Assembly (NCBI RefSeq): GCF_000308855.1
Contig: NZ_BAGM01000210.1
Span: 1-64,000 of the forward strand
Direction: 5' to 3'
From: Nocardia veterana NBRC 100344
Lineage (GTDB): Bacteria; Actinomycetota; Actinomycetes; Mycobacteriales; Mycobacteriaceae
Length of the DNA: 64,000 nucleotides
Shown here: piece by piece, positions 16,062 to 23,486 of the stretch
Layout: each line of letters begins with the position of its first letter
How positions within the stretch are numbered: position 1 is the stretch's first letter
Notes under the pieces: model-generated
The model's database searches: none
What the model saw: the letters and a program-made list of their open reading frames with translations, nothing else
What the model was told of the DNA's origin: nothing
Made by a program: the position numbers and the translations under genes

Positions 16062-16119
16062 ATTCCGGCCGCCCGATTCGTAACAGCAGGGACCCCTCCC
16101 CTACGACGAAACGGCAGCC

Positions 16120-16725
16120 ATGACCGATACCGGAACCGACCACACCGCCACCCTGCGAGAACACGTCATCGCCGAACGCACCCGTCTCGCGGAGCTGCTG
16201 GCCGCGCTGACGCCGCGGCAATGGGATGCCGCCTCGCTGTGCGCGGGCTGGCGGGTGCGCGAAGTCGTCGCGCATATGACGATGCCCTACCGGACCTCCA
16301 CGCCCGCGTTTCTGCGCGGCATCATCGCGGCCCGCTTCTCCTTCGATCGCTACGCCGATCGCGCCGCCCGGGCCGACACGGCCCGCCTGAGCGATGCGGA
16401 ACTTCTGGCGTCGCTGCGGGACAACATCCGCCACCCCTGGCGGCCACCGGGCGGCGGCGTGGCGGGCGCGCTCAGCCACGATGTGATCCACGGTTTGGAC
16501 ATCACCGAGCCGCTGGGGCTGCCGCCCGCACCACCGGAACGCATCGCCGCGGTGCTGGAGAACTCCACCGCGAAGTCGCTGCGCTACTTCGGTGTGGACC
16601 TGGCCGGGCGGCGCCTGGAAGCGACCGACGCGTCCGTCGGGATCGGGACGGGCACACCGATCAGCATGAGCGCCAAGGACATTCTGCTCACCGTCACCGG
16701 GCGCCGCCCCCTGCCGGTCGAGTGA
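16120..16725 (+). CDS. Mycothiol-dependent maleylpyruvate isomerase family protein
   Basis: 201-aa DinB-like protein with the family opening (TRLAELLAALTPRQWDAASLCAGWRVREVVAHM) and metal-ligand histidines in VVAHM and SHDVIHGLDI. Many members use or are predicted to use mycothiol; substrate unknown. ATG 16120 lies 59 nt after the sigma gene on the same strand, so it could be transcribed with it. It converges with the DUF3618/DUF4235 pair. Confidence 0.85.
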   Translation: MTDTGTDHTATLREHVIAERTRLAELLAALTPRQWDAASLCAGWRVREVVAHMTMPYRTSTPAFLRGIIAARFSFDRYADRAARADTARLSDAELLASLRDNIRHPWRPPGGGVAGALSHDVIHGLDITEPLGLPPAPPERIAAVLENSTAKSLRYFGVDLAGRRLEATDASVGIGTGTPISMSAKDILLTVTGRRPLPVE

Positions 16726-16731
16726 GGACGC

Positions 16732-16992
16732 TCAGCTCGCCGGCCAGGTACCGGTGAGCTTGCGGAAGCCGCTGGCACCGGCACGGTCGACCGCGGCCTT
16801 CACCAGGCCGAAGATCGTGCCCTGCAGCGCCGCCGCGGCCAGCACCTCCCGCCAGGTGTGGTCGGGCGCGGTGGCGCTGGGTGCCTCGTCCTCGCCGGTG
16901 AGCCGCACTCAGAGCCGGGAGAACAGCAGCGACGCCAGCAGTCCGCCCAGCACACTGACCACCATCCCGAGCGGTTTGTAGATCAGCTTCAC
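16732..16992 (-). pseudogene. DUF4235 small membrane protein interrupted by an in-frame TGA
   Basis: Reading from GTG 16992 gives VKLIYKPLGMVVSVLGGLLA..., the membrane N-terminus of DUF4235 proteins. Codon 28 (16909-16911) is TGA where the family has a tryptophan-like residue (SRL-stop-VRLTGEDEAP). The frame then continues without damage through TWREVLAAAALQGTIFGLVKAAVDRAG to FRKLTGTWPAS and a TGA at 16732-16734, full family length (86 codons). A single TGG-to-TGA change (or a base-call error) explains it. The gene overlaps the DUF3618 stop as GTGA, the usual pairing of these families in actinobacteria. The intact reading beyond the stop says the lesion is recent. Confidence 0.8.
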
Positions 16993-17300
16993 GACGACCG
17001 CCTCCTACGCACGATCCATAACACGGCCAATGCCGAGATCACCGTCAGCCCGACCGCGGGTAGCGGGATCTGCCGGGCGAGTTGGGCCGCCCGATCGGCA
17101 TTGCCCTGCGCGATCTGCGCGCTGCGGTGCATCCGATCGCGCGCCCGGGCGGGCACGTCGAGTTTGGCGGTCAGCGCCGCCACCGTCTCGCTCAGCTCCG
17201 CACGGGTCAGATCGCGGTCGTAGCGCAGTGCCTCCGGGTCGCTCGGGATCGCCGTCCCCGGGTGCGACACCGAAGATCGGCCGTTGCCGGATTGCGACAT
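16989..17300 (-). CDS. DUF3618 family small membrane protein
   Basis: 103-aa protein: a charged N-terminal half with the DUF3618 signature DPEALRYDRDLTRAELSETVAALTAKLDVPARARDRMH, and one C-terminal membrane helix (LPAVGLTVISALAVLWIV) followed by RRRRSS. ATG 17300 has GGAGGAG upstream. It is translationally coupled (GTGA) to the DUF4235 gene, which is broken here. These two families co-occur in actinobacteria, often with phage-holin-like DUF1469 proteins, and are thought to act at the envelope; function is not known. Confidence 0.85.
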   Translation of the reverse strand: MSQSGNGRSSVSHPGTAIPSDPEALRYDRDLTRAELSETVAALTAKLDVPARARDRMHRSAQIAQGNADRAAQLARQIPLPAVGLTVISALAVLWIVRRRRSS

Positions 17301-17494
17301 CTGCCACCATCTCCTCCGGGCGCCGTTCGAATCGTGCGACCCGCTCCGCCCGCGAACGGACCGCCGATATCCGGTTGTGCTCGCGATACCCCGGAATCCG
17401 GCGACGACACCGGGCGCGGCGAATACCGGCCCCGGGGAACAAAACGCGCGCCGGGCCCCCTTGCATCGAACAGTCGATCAGAAGGAGATCCGTA

Positions 17495-18118
17495 GTGACC
17501 GATCTGCTGCCGCTCACCCCCGACGAGCTGCTGACCACGACCCGCGCCGTGCGCCGTCGACTGGACCTGACCCGGCCGGTGCCGATGGAGGTGATTCGCG
17601 AGGCGCTCGAGGTGGCCCTGCAGGCGCCGTCGGGCGGCAATCGTCAGAAATGGCATTGGATCGCGGTGACCGACCCGGCGCTCAAGGCCCGCGTCGCCGA
17701 GTACTACCGGCGCTCGCATCTGGCCTACCGGGAAGCCGGCGGCGAACCGGCCGATGCGGCCGCCGCCCGCATCGCCACCAGCTCGGACTACCTGCGCGAG
17801 GTGATGGCCGAGGTCCCGGTCCTGATGATCGGCGCCATCGACACCGGCGGGGCCGACCTCTCCGGTAATCAGGCCGGTCTGTGGGGTTCGCTGCTACCCG
17901 CCGCGTGGAGTCTGGCCCTGGCACTGCGGGCCCGCGGACTCGGAACCACCTGGACCACACTGCATCTGGAATACGAACGGGAAGTCGCGGAGGTTCTCGG
18001 CATTCCGGCCGACGTGCGCCAGGGCGTCCTGCTGCCGATCGCCTACACCAAGGGCACCGATTTCCGCCCCGGACCACGCGCCGACCTGGACTCGGTACTG
18101 CACGTCGACGGCTGGTGA
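17495..18118 (+). CDS. Nitroreductase family protein
   Basis: 207-aa FMN-dependent nitroreductase-fold oxidoreductase: TRAVRRRLDLTRPVPMEVIREALEVALQAPSGGNRQKWHW is the typical FMN-binding N-terminus, LGTTWTTLH the C-terminal flavin contact, and the protein ends with GTDFRPGPRADLDSVLHVDGW. GTG 17495 is preceded by AAGGAGA at 17482-17488. It is a monocistronic gene divergent from DUF3618 and ended by a strong hairpin. Substrate unknown; it is unlike the RutE-type member at 14381 and belongs to another branch. Confidence 0.88.
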   Translation: MTDLLPLTPDELLTTTRAVRRRLDLTRPVPMEVIREALEVALQAPSGGNRQKWHWIAVTDPALKARVAEYYRRSHLAYREAGGEPADAAAARIATSSDYLREVMAEVPVLMIGAIDTGGADLSGNQAGLWGSLLPAAWSLALALRARGLGTTWTTLHLEYEREVAEVLGIPADVRQGVLLPIAYTKGTDFRPGPRADLDSVLHVDGW

Positions 18119-18134
18119 CTCCCGGCCGGTGAAC

Positions 18135-18167
18135 GCCGAAAGCCCGGGCACTGCCCGGGCCTTCGGC
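18135..18167. terminator. Bidirectional hairpin terminator
   Basis: GCCGAA-A-GCCCGGGCA pairs with GCCCGGGC-C-TTCGGC around a short loop, a stem of about 15 bp with one mismatch, between the convergent nitroreductase and thiolase genes. There is no clear U tract, as is common in high-GC actinobacteria. Confidence 0.7.
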
Positions 18168-18177
18168 AACGGCAACC

Positions 18178-19380
18178 TCAGCGGATGGCGATGATCGCCG
18201 AGCCGTGCCCGAACAGACCCTGATTCACCGCGATGCCGGCCCGGGCGTTGTCCACCTGGCGCCCGTCGGCCCGGCCGCGCAGCTGCCAGGTGAGCTCGCA
18301 GACCTGGGCGATCGCCTGCGCGGGGATGGCCTCGCCGAAGCAGGCCAGTCCGCCACTCGGATTGACCGGCACCCGCCCGCCCAAAGTCGTTGCGCCGCTG
18401 CGCAGCAGCTCCTCGGCGCCGCCCGTCTCACACAGTCCGATGTCTTCGTACCAGTCCAGTTCCAGTGCGGTGGACAGGTCGTAGACCTCGGCGAAGGACA
18501 GATCGGCGGGCCCGAGACCCGCCTCCTCGTAGGCGGCGTGCGCGATCGCCGACCGGAACGCGTGCGGCGGCGGCTCGACCGCCACCGCGGAGTCGGTCGC
18601 GAAATCCGGCAGATCGAGCACGGTCTTCGGGAACGTCGGCGTCACGGTCGACAGTGCCCGGATCCGGACCGGATCGCTGATGCCGCGCCGGCGCGCATAG
18701 TCCATCGAGGTGAGTACCAGCGCGGCACCGCCGTCGCTGGTCGCGCAGATATCGAGCAGCCGCAACGGGTCGGACACGATCGCCGACGCGGCGACCTCCT
18801 CGGCCGACACCTCCTTGCGGTAGCGGGCGTACGGGTTGTTCAGGCCGTGCTTGGCGTTCTTCACCTTGACCGCGGCGAAGTCGTCGAGGGTCGCGCCGTG
18901 CAGCGCCATTCGTCGGCGCGCGTAGAGCGCGAAATAGATGGGGTTGGTGGCCCCGAGCAGGTGGAAGCGCAGCCAGTCCGGATCGTCGCGGCGCTCCCCG
19001 CCGACCGGCTGGAAGAAGCCCTTCGGCGCGGCGTCCGCGCCGACCACCAGCGCCACATCCGTCAGCCCGGCCAGGATCTGCGCGCGGGCATTCGCGATGG
19101 CCTGCGCCCCGGACGCACAGGCCGCGTAACTGCTGGAGATACGCGCGCCCGACCATCCCAGCGCCTGCGCGAAGGTCGCGCCCGAGACGAATCCGGGATA
19201 TCCGTTGCGGATGGTGTCCGCACCCGCGATGTAGCCGACATCGCGGTGGTCGATGCCGGCGTCCGCCAGGGCCGCACGCGCGGCGACCAAACCGTATTCG
19301 ACGAAATTGCGCCCCCACTTTCCCCATTGGTGCATGCCGGCGCCGAGGACGGCGATATCGCGAGCGTTCGAATCAGGCAT
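18178..19380 (-). CDS. Thiolase-fold lipid-transfer protein (Ltp-type aldolase/thiolase)
   Basis: 400-aa thiolase-superfamily protein of the SCPx/Ltp type (IAVLGAGMHQWGKWGRNFVEYG start, Cys88 in AACASGAQAIANA, NPSGGLACFGEAIPAQAIAQ near the end) without the full GHPxGATG motif of biosynthetic thiolases. In mycolata, such proteins pair with an OB-fold DUF35 partner to cleave steroid or branched acyl-CoA side chains by retro-aldol chemistry (Ltp2-ChsH2 type). The partner is present: the Zn-ribbon/OB-fold gene at 19373 overlaps it by 8 nt. A KstR-like palindrome precedes the operon, supporting a steroid-catabolic role. Exact substrate is inferred. Confidence 0.85.
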   Translation of the reverse strand: MPDSNARDIAVLGAGMHQWGKWGRNFVEYGLVAARAALADAGIDHRDVGYIAGADTIRNGYPGFVSGATFAQALGWSGARISSSYAACASGAQAIANARAQILAGLTDVALVVGADAAPKGFFQPVGGERRDDPDWLRFHLLGATNPIYFALYARRRMALHGATLDDFAAVKVKNAKHGLNNPYARYRKEVSAEEVAASAIVSDPLRLLDICATSDGGAALVLTSMDYARRRGISDPVRIRALSTVTPTFPKTVLDLPDFATDSAVAVEPPPHAFRSAIAHAAYEEAGLGPADLSFAEVYDLSTALELDWYEDIGLCETGGAEELLRSGATTLGGRVPVNPSGGLACFGEAIPAQAIAQVCELTWQLRGRADGRQVDNARAGIAVNQGLFGHGSAIIAIR

Positions 19381-19831
19381 CGACCGGCCTCCACATCCAC
19401 ACCGTGTGCTCGGCGTCCTCGTCCTCGTACAGCACGCCGAGGGTCAATTCGACCGGCATGCCGACGGCCAGGTCGTCGACGGTCAGACCGCGCACCACCT
19501 GCCCGAGGACCACCATCTGCTCGACCTCGAGTTCCACGGCCGCGACCACGTACGGCTCGAACGGATCCGGTGAGACATAGGGTGCCGGTGGCTTGTACCG
19601 GGCGTCCGCGTACGACCAGATCCGGCCACGCGTGGACAGCAGGTACTCGACCAGCTCGGACCCGTCCTTCGCACTCGCGCACTGCGGGTTGCGGCAGGCC
19701 AGCGTATTGCGGGGGAAGTACGGCGTGCCGCAGACCTCACAGCGGCTTCCCACCAGGCGGACCGCGCCGTCGTCCGCAGTGAACCAGCCGTCCACCGCGG
19801 GGCGTTGTTCTTTCTGCACAGGGCCGACCAT
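19373..19831 (-). CDS. Zn-ribbon/OB-fold acyl-CoA-binding protein (DUF35)
   Basis: 152-aa DUF35 protein: N-terminal zinc ribbon with Cys31, Cys34, Cys46 and Cys51, then an OB fold (YLLSTRGRIWSYADAR, PYVVAAVELEVEQMVVLGQV). Such proteins are obligate partners of Ltp-type thiolase-fold aldolases, forming the acyl-CoA tunnel. It overlaps the thiolase gene by 8 nt. Start ATG 19831 has no Shine-Dalgarno sequence and abuts the palindromic operator at 19832-19848, so translation is probably leaderless. Confidence 0.88.
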   Translation of the reverse strand: MVGPVQKEQRPAVDGWFTADDGAVRLVGSRCEVCGTPYFPRNTLACRNPQCASAKDGSELVEYLLSTRGRIWSYADARYKPPAPYVSPDPFEPYVVAAVELEVEQMVVLGQVVRGLTVDDLAVGMPVELTLGVLYEDEDAEHTVWMWRPVDA

Positions 19832-19848
19832 ATAGGAACACGTTCTAT
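19832..19848. promoter_or_regulatory. KstR-like palindromic operator
   Basis: ATAGGAACACGTTCTAT has the core GAACACGTTC, a perfect 10-bp palindrome, within a near-perfect 17-bp one. On the minus strand it reads TAGAACGTGTTC, matching the KstR cholesterol-regulon motif TNNAACNNGTTNNA at all AAC/GTT positions. It lies immediately before the ATG of the OB-fold gene, where repression of a leaderless transcript would be effective. Match by eye to remembered consensus; no search was run. Confidence 0.6.
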
Positions 19849-19951
19849 TTTGGCGAGCAATTCGGCACCGCGGATCCCCACCGGCGAGTACGGTGGGACC
19901 GGATCGGGGGTGGCACGTCATCCTCGGGTCGATCTGGAGTATCGCAACACG

Positions 19952-20710
19952 ATGGGCATCGAAGCCATTGAGCCGCAATCGATTCGCAACGTCACGATCG
20001 TCGGCGACCCGGGGCCGGTGGCCCGGCTGACCGCCCGCCTCCCGATCGGCGGGCGCCCGATCCACTGGGTGGCCGACCACGCCACCCACACGATCCGCCT
20101 CGCCGAACTGTCGACCCAGATCCCGGCCGCCGAACTCGAGCGCTCGATCCGGGTGGCCGACGGCCTGGTCGTGGTCGTCGACGCGGCGACCGCGAACACT
20201 CGCCGGCTCGAGACGGCTCTGCGAGTGGCCGACGACCACCAGGTCGCCCGGCTGTGCCTGGTGACCGGACTCGGCCGCCCCGGCGCCGATTTCGACCGCA
20301 GCGTCCGCACGATCGCCGACGCCCGCGGCGCGGTGCCGGTGCCGGTGCACCTACCCCTCGGCATCGGCGCCGAATTCGACGGTGTGCTCGATCTGGTCCG
20401 GATGTGGGAGCTCGAGCCGACGGCACCGGAATTCTTCGGCGGCCGATGGGCAGCGGCCGAACACCGATATCGGCGACTCGTCGAGGCCGTGTTCGAAAAC
20501 GACAGCGCGCCGGACGCCCGACCGCGCGGGCTCCGGCCGGAGTGGCTGTACGACCGCATCCGCGACCGCACGCGGATCGGCGATGCGGTGCCGGTTCTCT
20601 GCGATCCTGCGCCGCATCGAGACGACCGCGGCGCGCTACTGGATGCGATCGTCCGCTTTCTCCCCTCACCGCTGCAGGTGTGCCAGCCCGAGCACGCCCT
20701 CGACTACTGA
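19952..20710 (+). CDS. EF-G-like pseudo-GTPase domain protein
   Basis: 252-aa protein that aligns by eye with the G domain of elongation factor G (including the G' insertion) and ends where that domain ends. Recognisable EF-G segments are ELERSIRVADGLVVVVDA, CLVTGLGRPGADFDRSV (EF-G: CFVNKMDRTGADF), PVHLPLGIGAEFDGVLDLVRM, AEHRYRRLVEAVFEND, GDAVPVLCDPA and LDAIVRFLPSP. All nucleotide motifs are gone: the P-loop GHVDAGKT is replaced by GDPGPVARL, DTPGH is lost, NKMD became TGLGR. So it cannot bind GTP in the normal way and lacks domains II-V. ATG 19952 fits the EF-G start; GTG 19910 is an alternative. It is divergent from the thiolase operon. Role unknown; could be a decaying or repurposed paralog. 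Confidence 0.65.
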   Translation: MGIEAIEPQSIRNVTIVGDPGPVARLTARLPIGGRPIHWVADHATHTIRLAELSTQIPAAELERSIRVADGLVVVVDAATANTRRLETALRVADDHQVARLCLVTGLGRPGADFDRSVRTIADARGAVPVPVHLPLGIGAEFDGVLDLVRMWELEPTAPEFFGGRWAAAEHRYRRLVEAVFENDSAPDARPRGLRPEWLYDRIRDRTRIGDAVPVLCDPAPHRDDRGALLDAIVRFLPSPLQVCQPEHALDY

Positions 20711-20810
20711 CCCGGCGCTGCCGATGCTCGGCGGGCGCGGACCGGCCGTGCTCACTACTGTCGAATCCGACCGAACACTCTGCACGGAACAATCTGCCAG
20801 GAGGATCGCT

Positions 20811-20846
20811 GTGAACCACCGCCACTCCGAGCCCGCGACCCGATGA
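20811..20846 (+). CDS. 11-residue leader ORF coupled to fRMsr gene
   Basis: GTG 20811 preceded by a strong AGGAGGA 5 nt upstream encodes VNHRHSEPATR, whose TGA overlaps the next ATG (20843) as ATGA. The downstream gene has no ribosome site of its own, so translation of the leader probably drives it. The peptide contains no Cys or Met, which argues against simple sulfur-amino-acid attenuation. Confidence 0.45.
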   Translation: MNHRHSEPATR

Positions 20847-21340
20847 GCGCCACCGATCTCGATGCCGACAGCGCGGTGGCCGAACGCTATCGCGAACTGG
20901 CGGCGGCCGCCCGGGGGCTGGTCGAAGGCGAGCACGACCGAATTGCCAACGCGGCCAATATCTCCGCCCTGGTCTATCACGGTCTGCCCGACGTCAACTG
21001 GGTGGGTTTCTACTTCTTCGACGGCCGGGAACTCGTCGTCGGGCCGTTCCAGGGACAGCCCGCCTGTGTCCGCATCGGATTGGACCGAGGGGTGTGCGGG
21101 GCCGCGGCGCGCACGCGACGCACCCAGCGCATCGCCGATGTCCATGCGGTCGCAGACCATATCGCCTGCGATCCGGCGAGCCGGTCCGAACTCGTCGTCC
21201 CGTTGGTGCACAACGACATTCTGCTGGGCGTCTTCGATCTGGACAGTCCCGAACCGGACCGCTTCGGCCCGGCCGACCAGGCCGGACTGGAGGCCATCGC
21301 AGCGATATACGTCGCCTCGGTGACAGCGCCGCGCGCGTGA
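20843..21340 (+). CDS. msrC: Free methionine-R-sulfoxide reductase (GAF domain)
   Basis: 165-aa single GAF-domain protein of the fRMsr family, which reduces free methionine-R-sulfoxide in the cytoplasm. It has the catalytic cysteines in FQGQPACVRI, DRGVCGAAA and HIACDPAS and the family core NWVGFYFFDGRELVVGPFQGQPA. ATG 20843 overlaps an 11-codon leader ORF. A strong hairpin follows 8 nt after the stop. The length and all three cysteines agree with active enzymes, so identification is firm. Confidence 0.93.
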   Translation: MSATDLDADSAVAERYRELAAAARGLVEGEHDRIANAANISALVYHGLPDVNWVGFYFFDGRELVVGPFQGQPACVRIGLDRGVCGAAARTRRTQRIADVHAVADHIACDPASRSELVVPLVHNDILLGVFDLDSPEPDRFGPADQAGLEAIAAIYVASVTAPRA

Positions 21341-21347
21341 TCCGAGA

Positions 21348-21379
21348 CCGTTCGGCTCGCCGGCGGGCGAGCCGAACGG
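21348..21379. terminator. Perfect 14-bp hairpin terminator
   Basis: CCGTTCGGCTCGCC (21348-21361) and its exact complement GGCGAGCCGAACGG (21366-21379) form a 14-bp stem with a 4-nt loop directly after the fRMsr gene. The small minus-strand ORF at 21386 would also end here. Confidence 0.8.
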
Positions 21380-21385
21380 TCCCCG

Positions 21386-21481
21386 TCACCAGCCGGAGCC
21401 GGAACCGCCGGATCCGGTGTTGGCCAGGATGGTGCCGATGATCATCTGGGCGAGCCCGGCTACAGAGCCAAGAAATTCCAC
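21386..21481 (-). CDS. 31-residue hydrophobic small protein
   Basis: GTG 21481 with GGAGGA at 21485-21490 opens a 31-codon ORF: a hydrophobic helix (VEFLGSVAGLAQMIIGTILA) followed by a Gly/Ser tail ending in GSGSGW. The ribosome-site spacing (3-4 nt) is shorter than usual. The ORF ends 6 nt before the terminator hairpin and is flanked by otherwise empty sequence, both consistent with a real small membrane or secreted peptide. I do not recognise the family. Confidence 0.45.
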   Translation of the reverse strand: MEFLGSVAGLAQMIIGTILANTGSGGSGSGW

Positions 21482-21718
21482 GGGTCCTCCGACTTTTTCC
21501 TCATCGCCGCGTGTCCGGCGTAGCCGTGAACCTATCCCGGCAACCTTGTGGAAGAACACCGTTTCATAAAATTGACCACTGGGTGGGACCCGACCGGCCG
21601 CCGCTCAGCTAACCTCCGGCGGCTCCCGTCGGCGGTTGTGCGACACCCGCTGGGGCGCAGCGGCAACGGGAGACTAATATTTCGCGGCGTCACGTACGAG
21701 CTGAGCGAGAGGTGCTTC

Positions 21719-22057
21719 ATGGCCAAGAAGATCATCGTCGAGCTGGTGGACGACTACGACGGCAAGTCGAAAGCCGACGAGACGGTGCTTTTCGGCATCG
21801 ACGGCGTGGAGTACGAAATCGACCTGTCGACGAAGAATGCCGACAAACTGCGCGGACTGCTCGAAGAGTGGACGCAGGCCGCCCGTAAGGTCGGCCGAAA
21901 CCGCCGCGGCGCGAGCCGAATCGGTGGCCCGCGCACCACTCCCGATCGCAAACAAACCGCCGCGATTCGCGAATGGGCCCGCAACAACGGCTACGAGGTC
22001 TCCAGCCGCGGCCGCATCCACAAGGACATCATCGAGGCCTACAACAAGGCCAACTGA
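21719..22057 (+). CDS. lsr2: Lsr2 nucleoid-associated protein
   Basis: 112-aa Lsr2: N-terminal dimerisation domain (MAKKIIVELVDDYDG ... VLFGIDGVEYEIDLSTKNADKLRGLLEEW) and C-terminal DNA-binding domain (REWARNNGYEVSSRGRIHKDIIEAYNKAN) with the AT-hook-like RGR tripeptide. It bridges DNA and silences AT-rich, often foreign, genes; it is the H-NS analogue of actinobacteria. GAGAGG precedes ATG 21719. A 230-bp AT-richer upstream region (21490-21718) probably holds its promoter. Being a silencer, it may well act on the AT-richer SARP region of the neighbouring PKS cluster; that is inference. Confidence 0.96.
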   Translation: MAKKIIVELVDDYDGKSKADETVLFGIDGVEYEIDLSTKNADKLRGLLEEWTQAARKVGRNRRGASRIGGPRTTPDRKQTAAIREWARNNGYEVSSRGRIHKDIIEAYNKAN

Positions 22058-22499
22058 GACCGGTAGAGCCACCGACGGGTTCGCAGCGCGAAGGCGGCGT
22101 GCCCGCCCATCGACCGAGACGGAATCTGGTGGGAGCGGGCGGGTGTCGCGGCGCTGGGCGGCCAAGCCTCGTCCGCGCGAAACCGTTGCGCTGGGCATCG
22201 CCCCGGCAGCGGTGCACCACTGCCGATGCGCGGTGCTCCCGGCCGGGCCGACCGCGCAGCCCCTGTCCAAGCGGCTGCTGTTCGGCTTCGGCGCGCACGG
22301 CGTGGACTCGCAGTGTGTCGAGGGCGTGCCCCTGAGGGTCGGGCTTGCCCGATGGCAGCCGCTGTCCTATTGTCCGACAACAACTTCGGCTCCGCCCAAA
22401 GGACCGCGTTCCACCTCCTTACCGTCGACGGTCCGCGTCGACCGTCGTAGCTCACCGCGCGCGGCGAGCTCGGTGACCGCGGTCCCACCTGCGCAACGG
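22058..22499. other. Intergenic region without recognisable gene
   Basis: 442 bp between lsr2 and the hydrolase. Open frames exist on both strands but have no ribosome sites and no family-like composition. The only structure seen is the 12-bp palindrome ACCGTCGACGGT at 22421-22432 with a nearby GTCGACCGTCG echo. Confidence 0.5.
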
Positions 22500-23429
22500 T
22501 CACGGCGACGGCGTGAGCAGTTCCTCGGCGTCCGGCATCGCGAGGGCGCGGCGCAGTGCGCCGGACAATTCGGCGAGTTGCCGCCGCGACACGTCCGCGG
22601 TGAGCACCGCCTGTGAACCGTGGAAGGTGCCCGGCCACTGATGAATTTCCACCGATATGCCGGCCCGCAGCAGGCGCAATCCGTACGCGAGCGCCTCGTC
22701 GCGATTCGGGTCGTACTCCGCGGTGGCGATGTAAGCGGGTGGGAGCCCGGTGAGGTCGGCGGCCCGGGCGGGGGCGGCGTACGGTGTGCCGGGCCGGCCC
22801 GCGAGGTAGTGACTCCAACTTTCGGTCACCTTGGCCCGCGTCATGAACACGGTGTCGGTGAAGGCGCGTGCCGACCACGACTCCTGCCGATCGTCGAGGG
22901 CGGGCTGGTTGAGCAACTGGAAACAGATCGCCGGCCCGCCCTCGTCACGCGCCCGCAACGCCACTGCCGCCGCCAGATTCGCGCCCGCGGCGTGGCCGCC
23001 CACGGCGATGCGGGCCGGGTCGGCGCCGAGCTCATCGGCATTCTTCGATACCCATGCCGCGGCGGCGAAAGCATCGTCCAGCGCTGCCGGATAGGGATTC
23101 TCCGGCGCGAGCCGGTAGCCGACCGACACGACCGTGGCACCGGTTTCGGTGGCGATTCGCAGCGCCCACGGATGCTCGGTGTCGAGATCGCCCATCACGA
23201 ATCCGCCGCCGTGCAGCCATACCACCGCCCCCTGCGGTGTGCGGGGGCGATACACCCGCACCGGAATGCCGGGATCGGCGGGCAGGACCCGGTCGGTGAT
23301 CTCGAGCTCCGCGGCGTCGGGCACCGGCAGCGCGGCGGACAATTGGGCCAGGCCACGGCGGGCGCGGACGGGGTCACCGAGGGTCGCCGCCGGGAACAAC
23401 GAGACGAACGGTTGCAGCTCACGATCCAT
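22500..23429 (-). CDS. HSL-type alpha/beta hydrolase lacking the catalytic serine
   Basis: 309-aa member of the hormone-sensitive-lipase (GDXG) family. The oxyanion motif WLHGGGFVMGD, the acid Asp240 (AEYDPNRDE) and His270 (PGTFHGS) are present, but the nucleophile elbow is GGHAAGAN instead of GGDSAGGN: Ser is replaced by Ala147 and two flanking residues are also changed. Ordinary esterase activity is therefore not expected. Length is normal and the frame intact, so it may be recently inactivated or have a binding role. It lies just downstream of a broken AraC gene on the same strand, its probable former regulator. Confidence 0.88.
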   Translation of the reverse strand: MDRELQPFVSLFPAATLGDPVRARRGLAQLSAALPVPDAAELEITDRVLPADPGIPVRVYRPRTPQGAVVWLHGGGFVMGDLDTEHPWALRIATETGATVVSVGYRLAPENPYPAALDDAFAAAAWVSKNADELGADPARIAVGGHAAGANLAAAVALRARDEGGPAICFQLLNQPALDDRQESWSARAFTDTVFMTRAKVTESWSHYLAGRPGTPYAAPARAADLTGLPPAYIATAEYDPNRDEALAYGLRLLRAGISVEIHQWPGTFHGSQAVLTADVSRRQLAELSGALRRALAMPDAEELLTPSP

Positions 23430-23486
23430 ACCGCTGATGATCGTCGCCGCGTGCCGCCGGGGATTGGACGAATGTTCCCGTGGCGA

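Noticed and set aside
16909..16911. Selenocysteine (UGA) reading in DUF4235
   Set aside because: The family has no selenoproteins and no SECIS-like hairpin is obvious; a simple nonsense change is more likely.
22226..22450. 74-codon ORF in the lsr2 downstream gap
   Set aside because: Arg/Ala-rich random-like sequence without a ribosome site.
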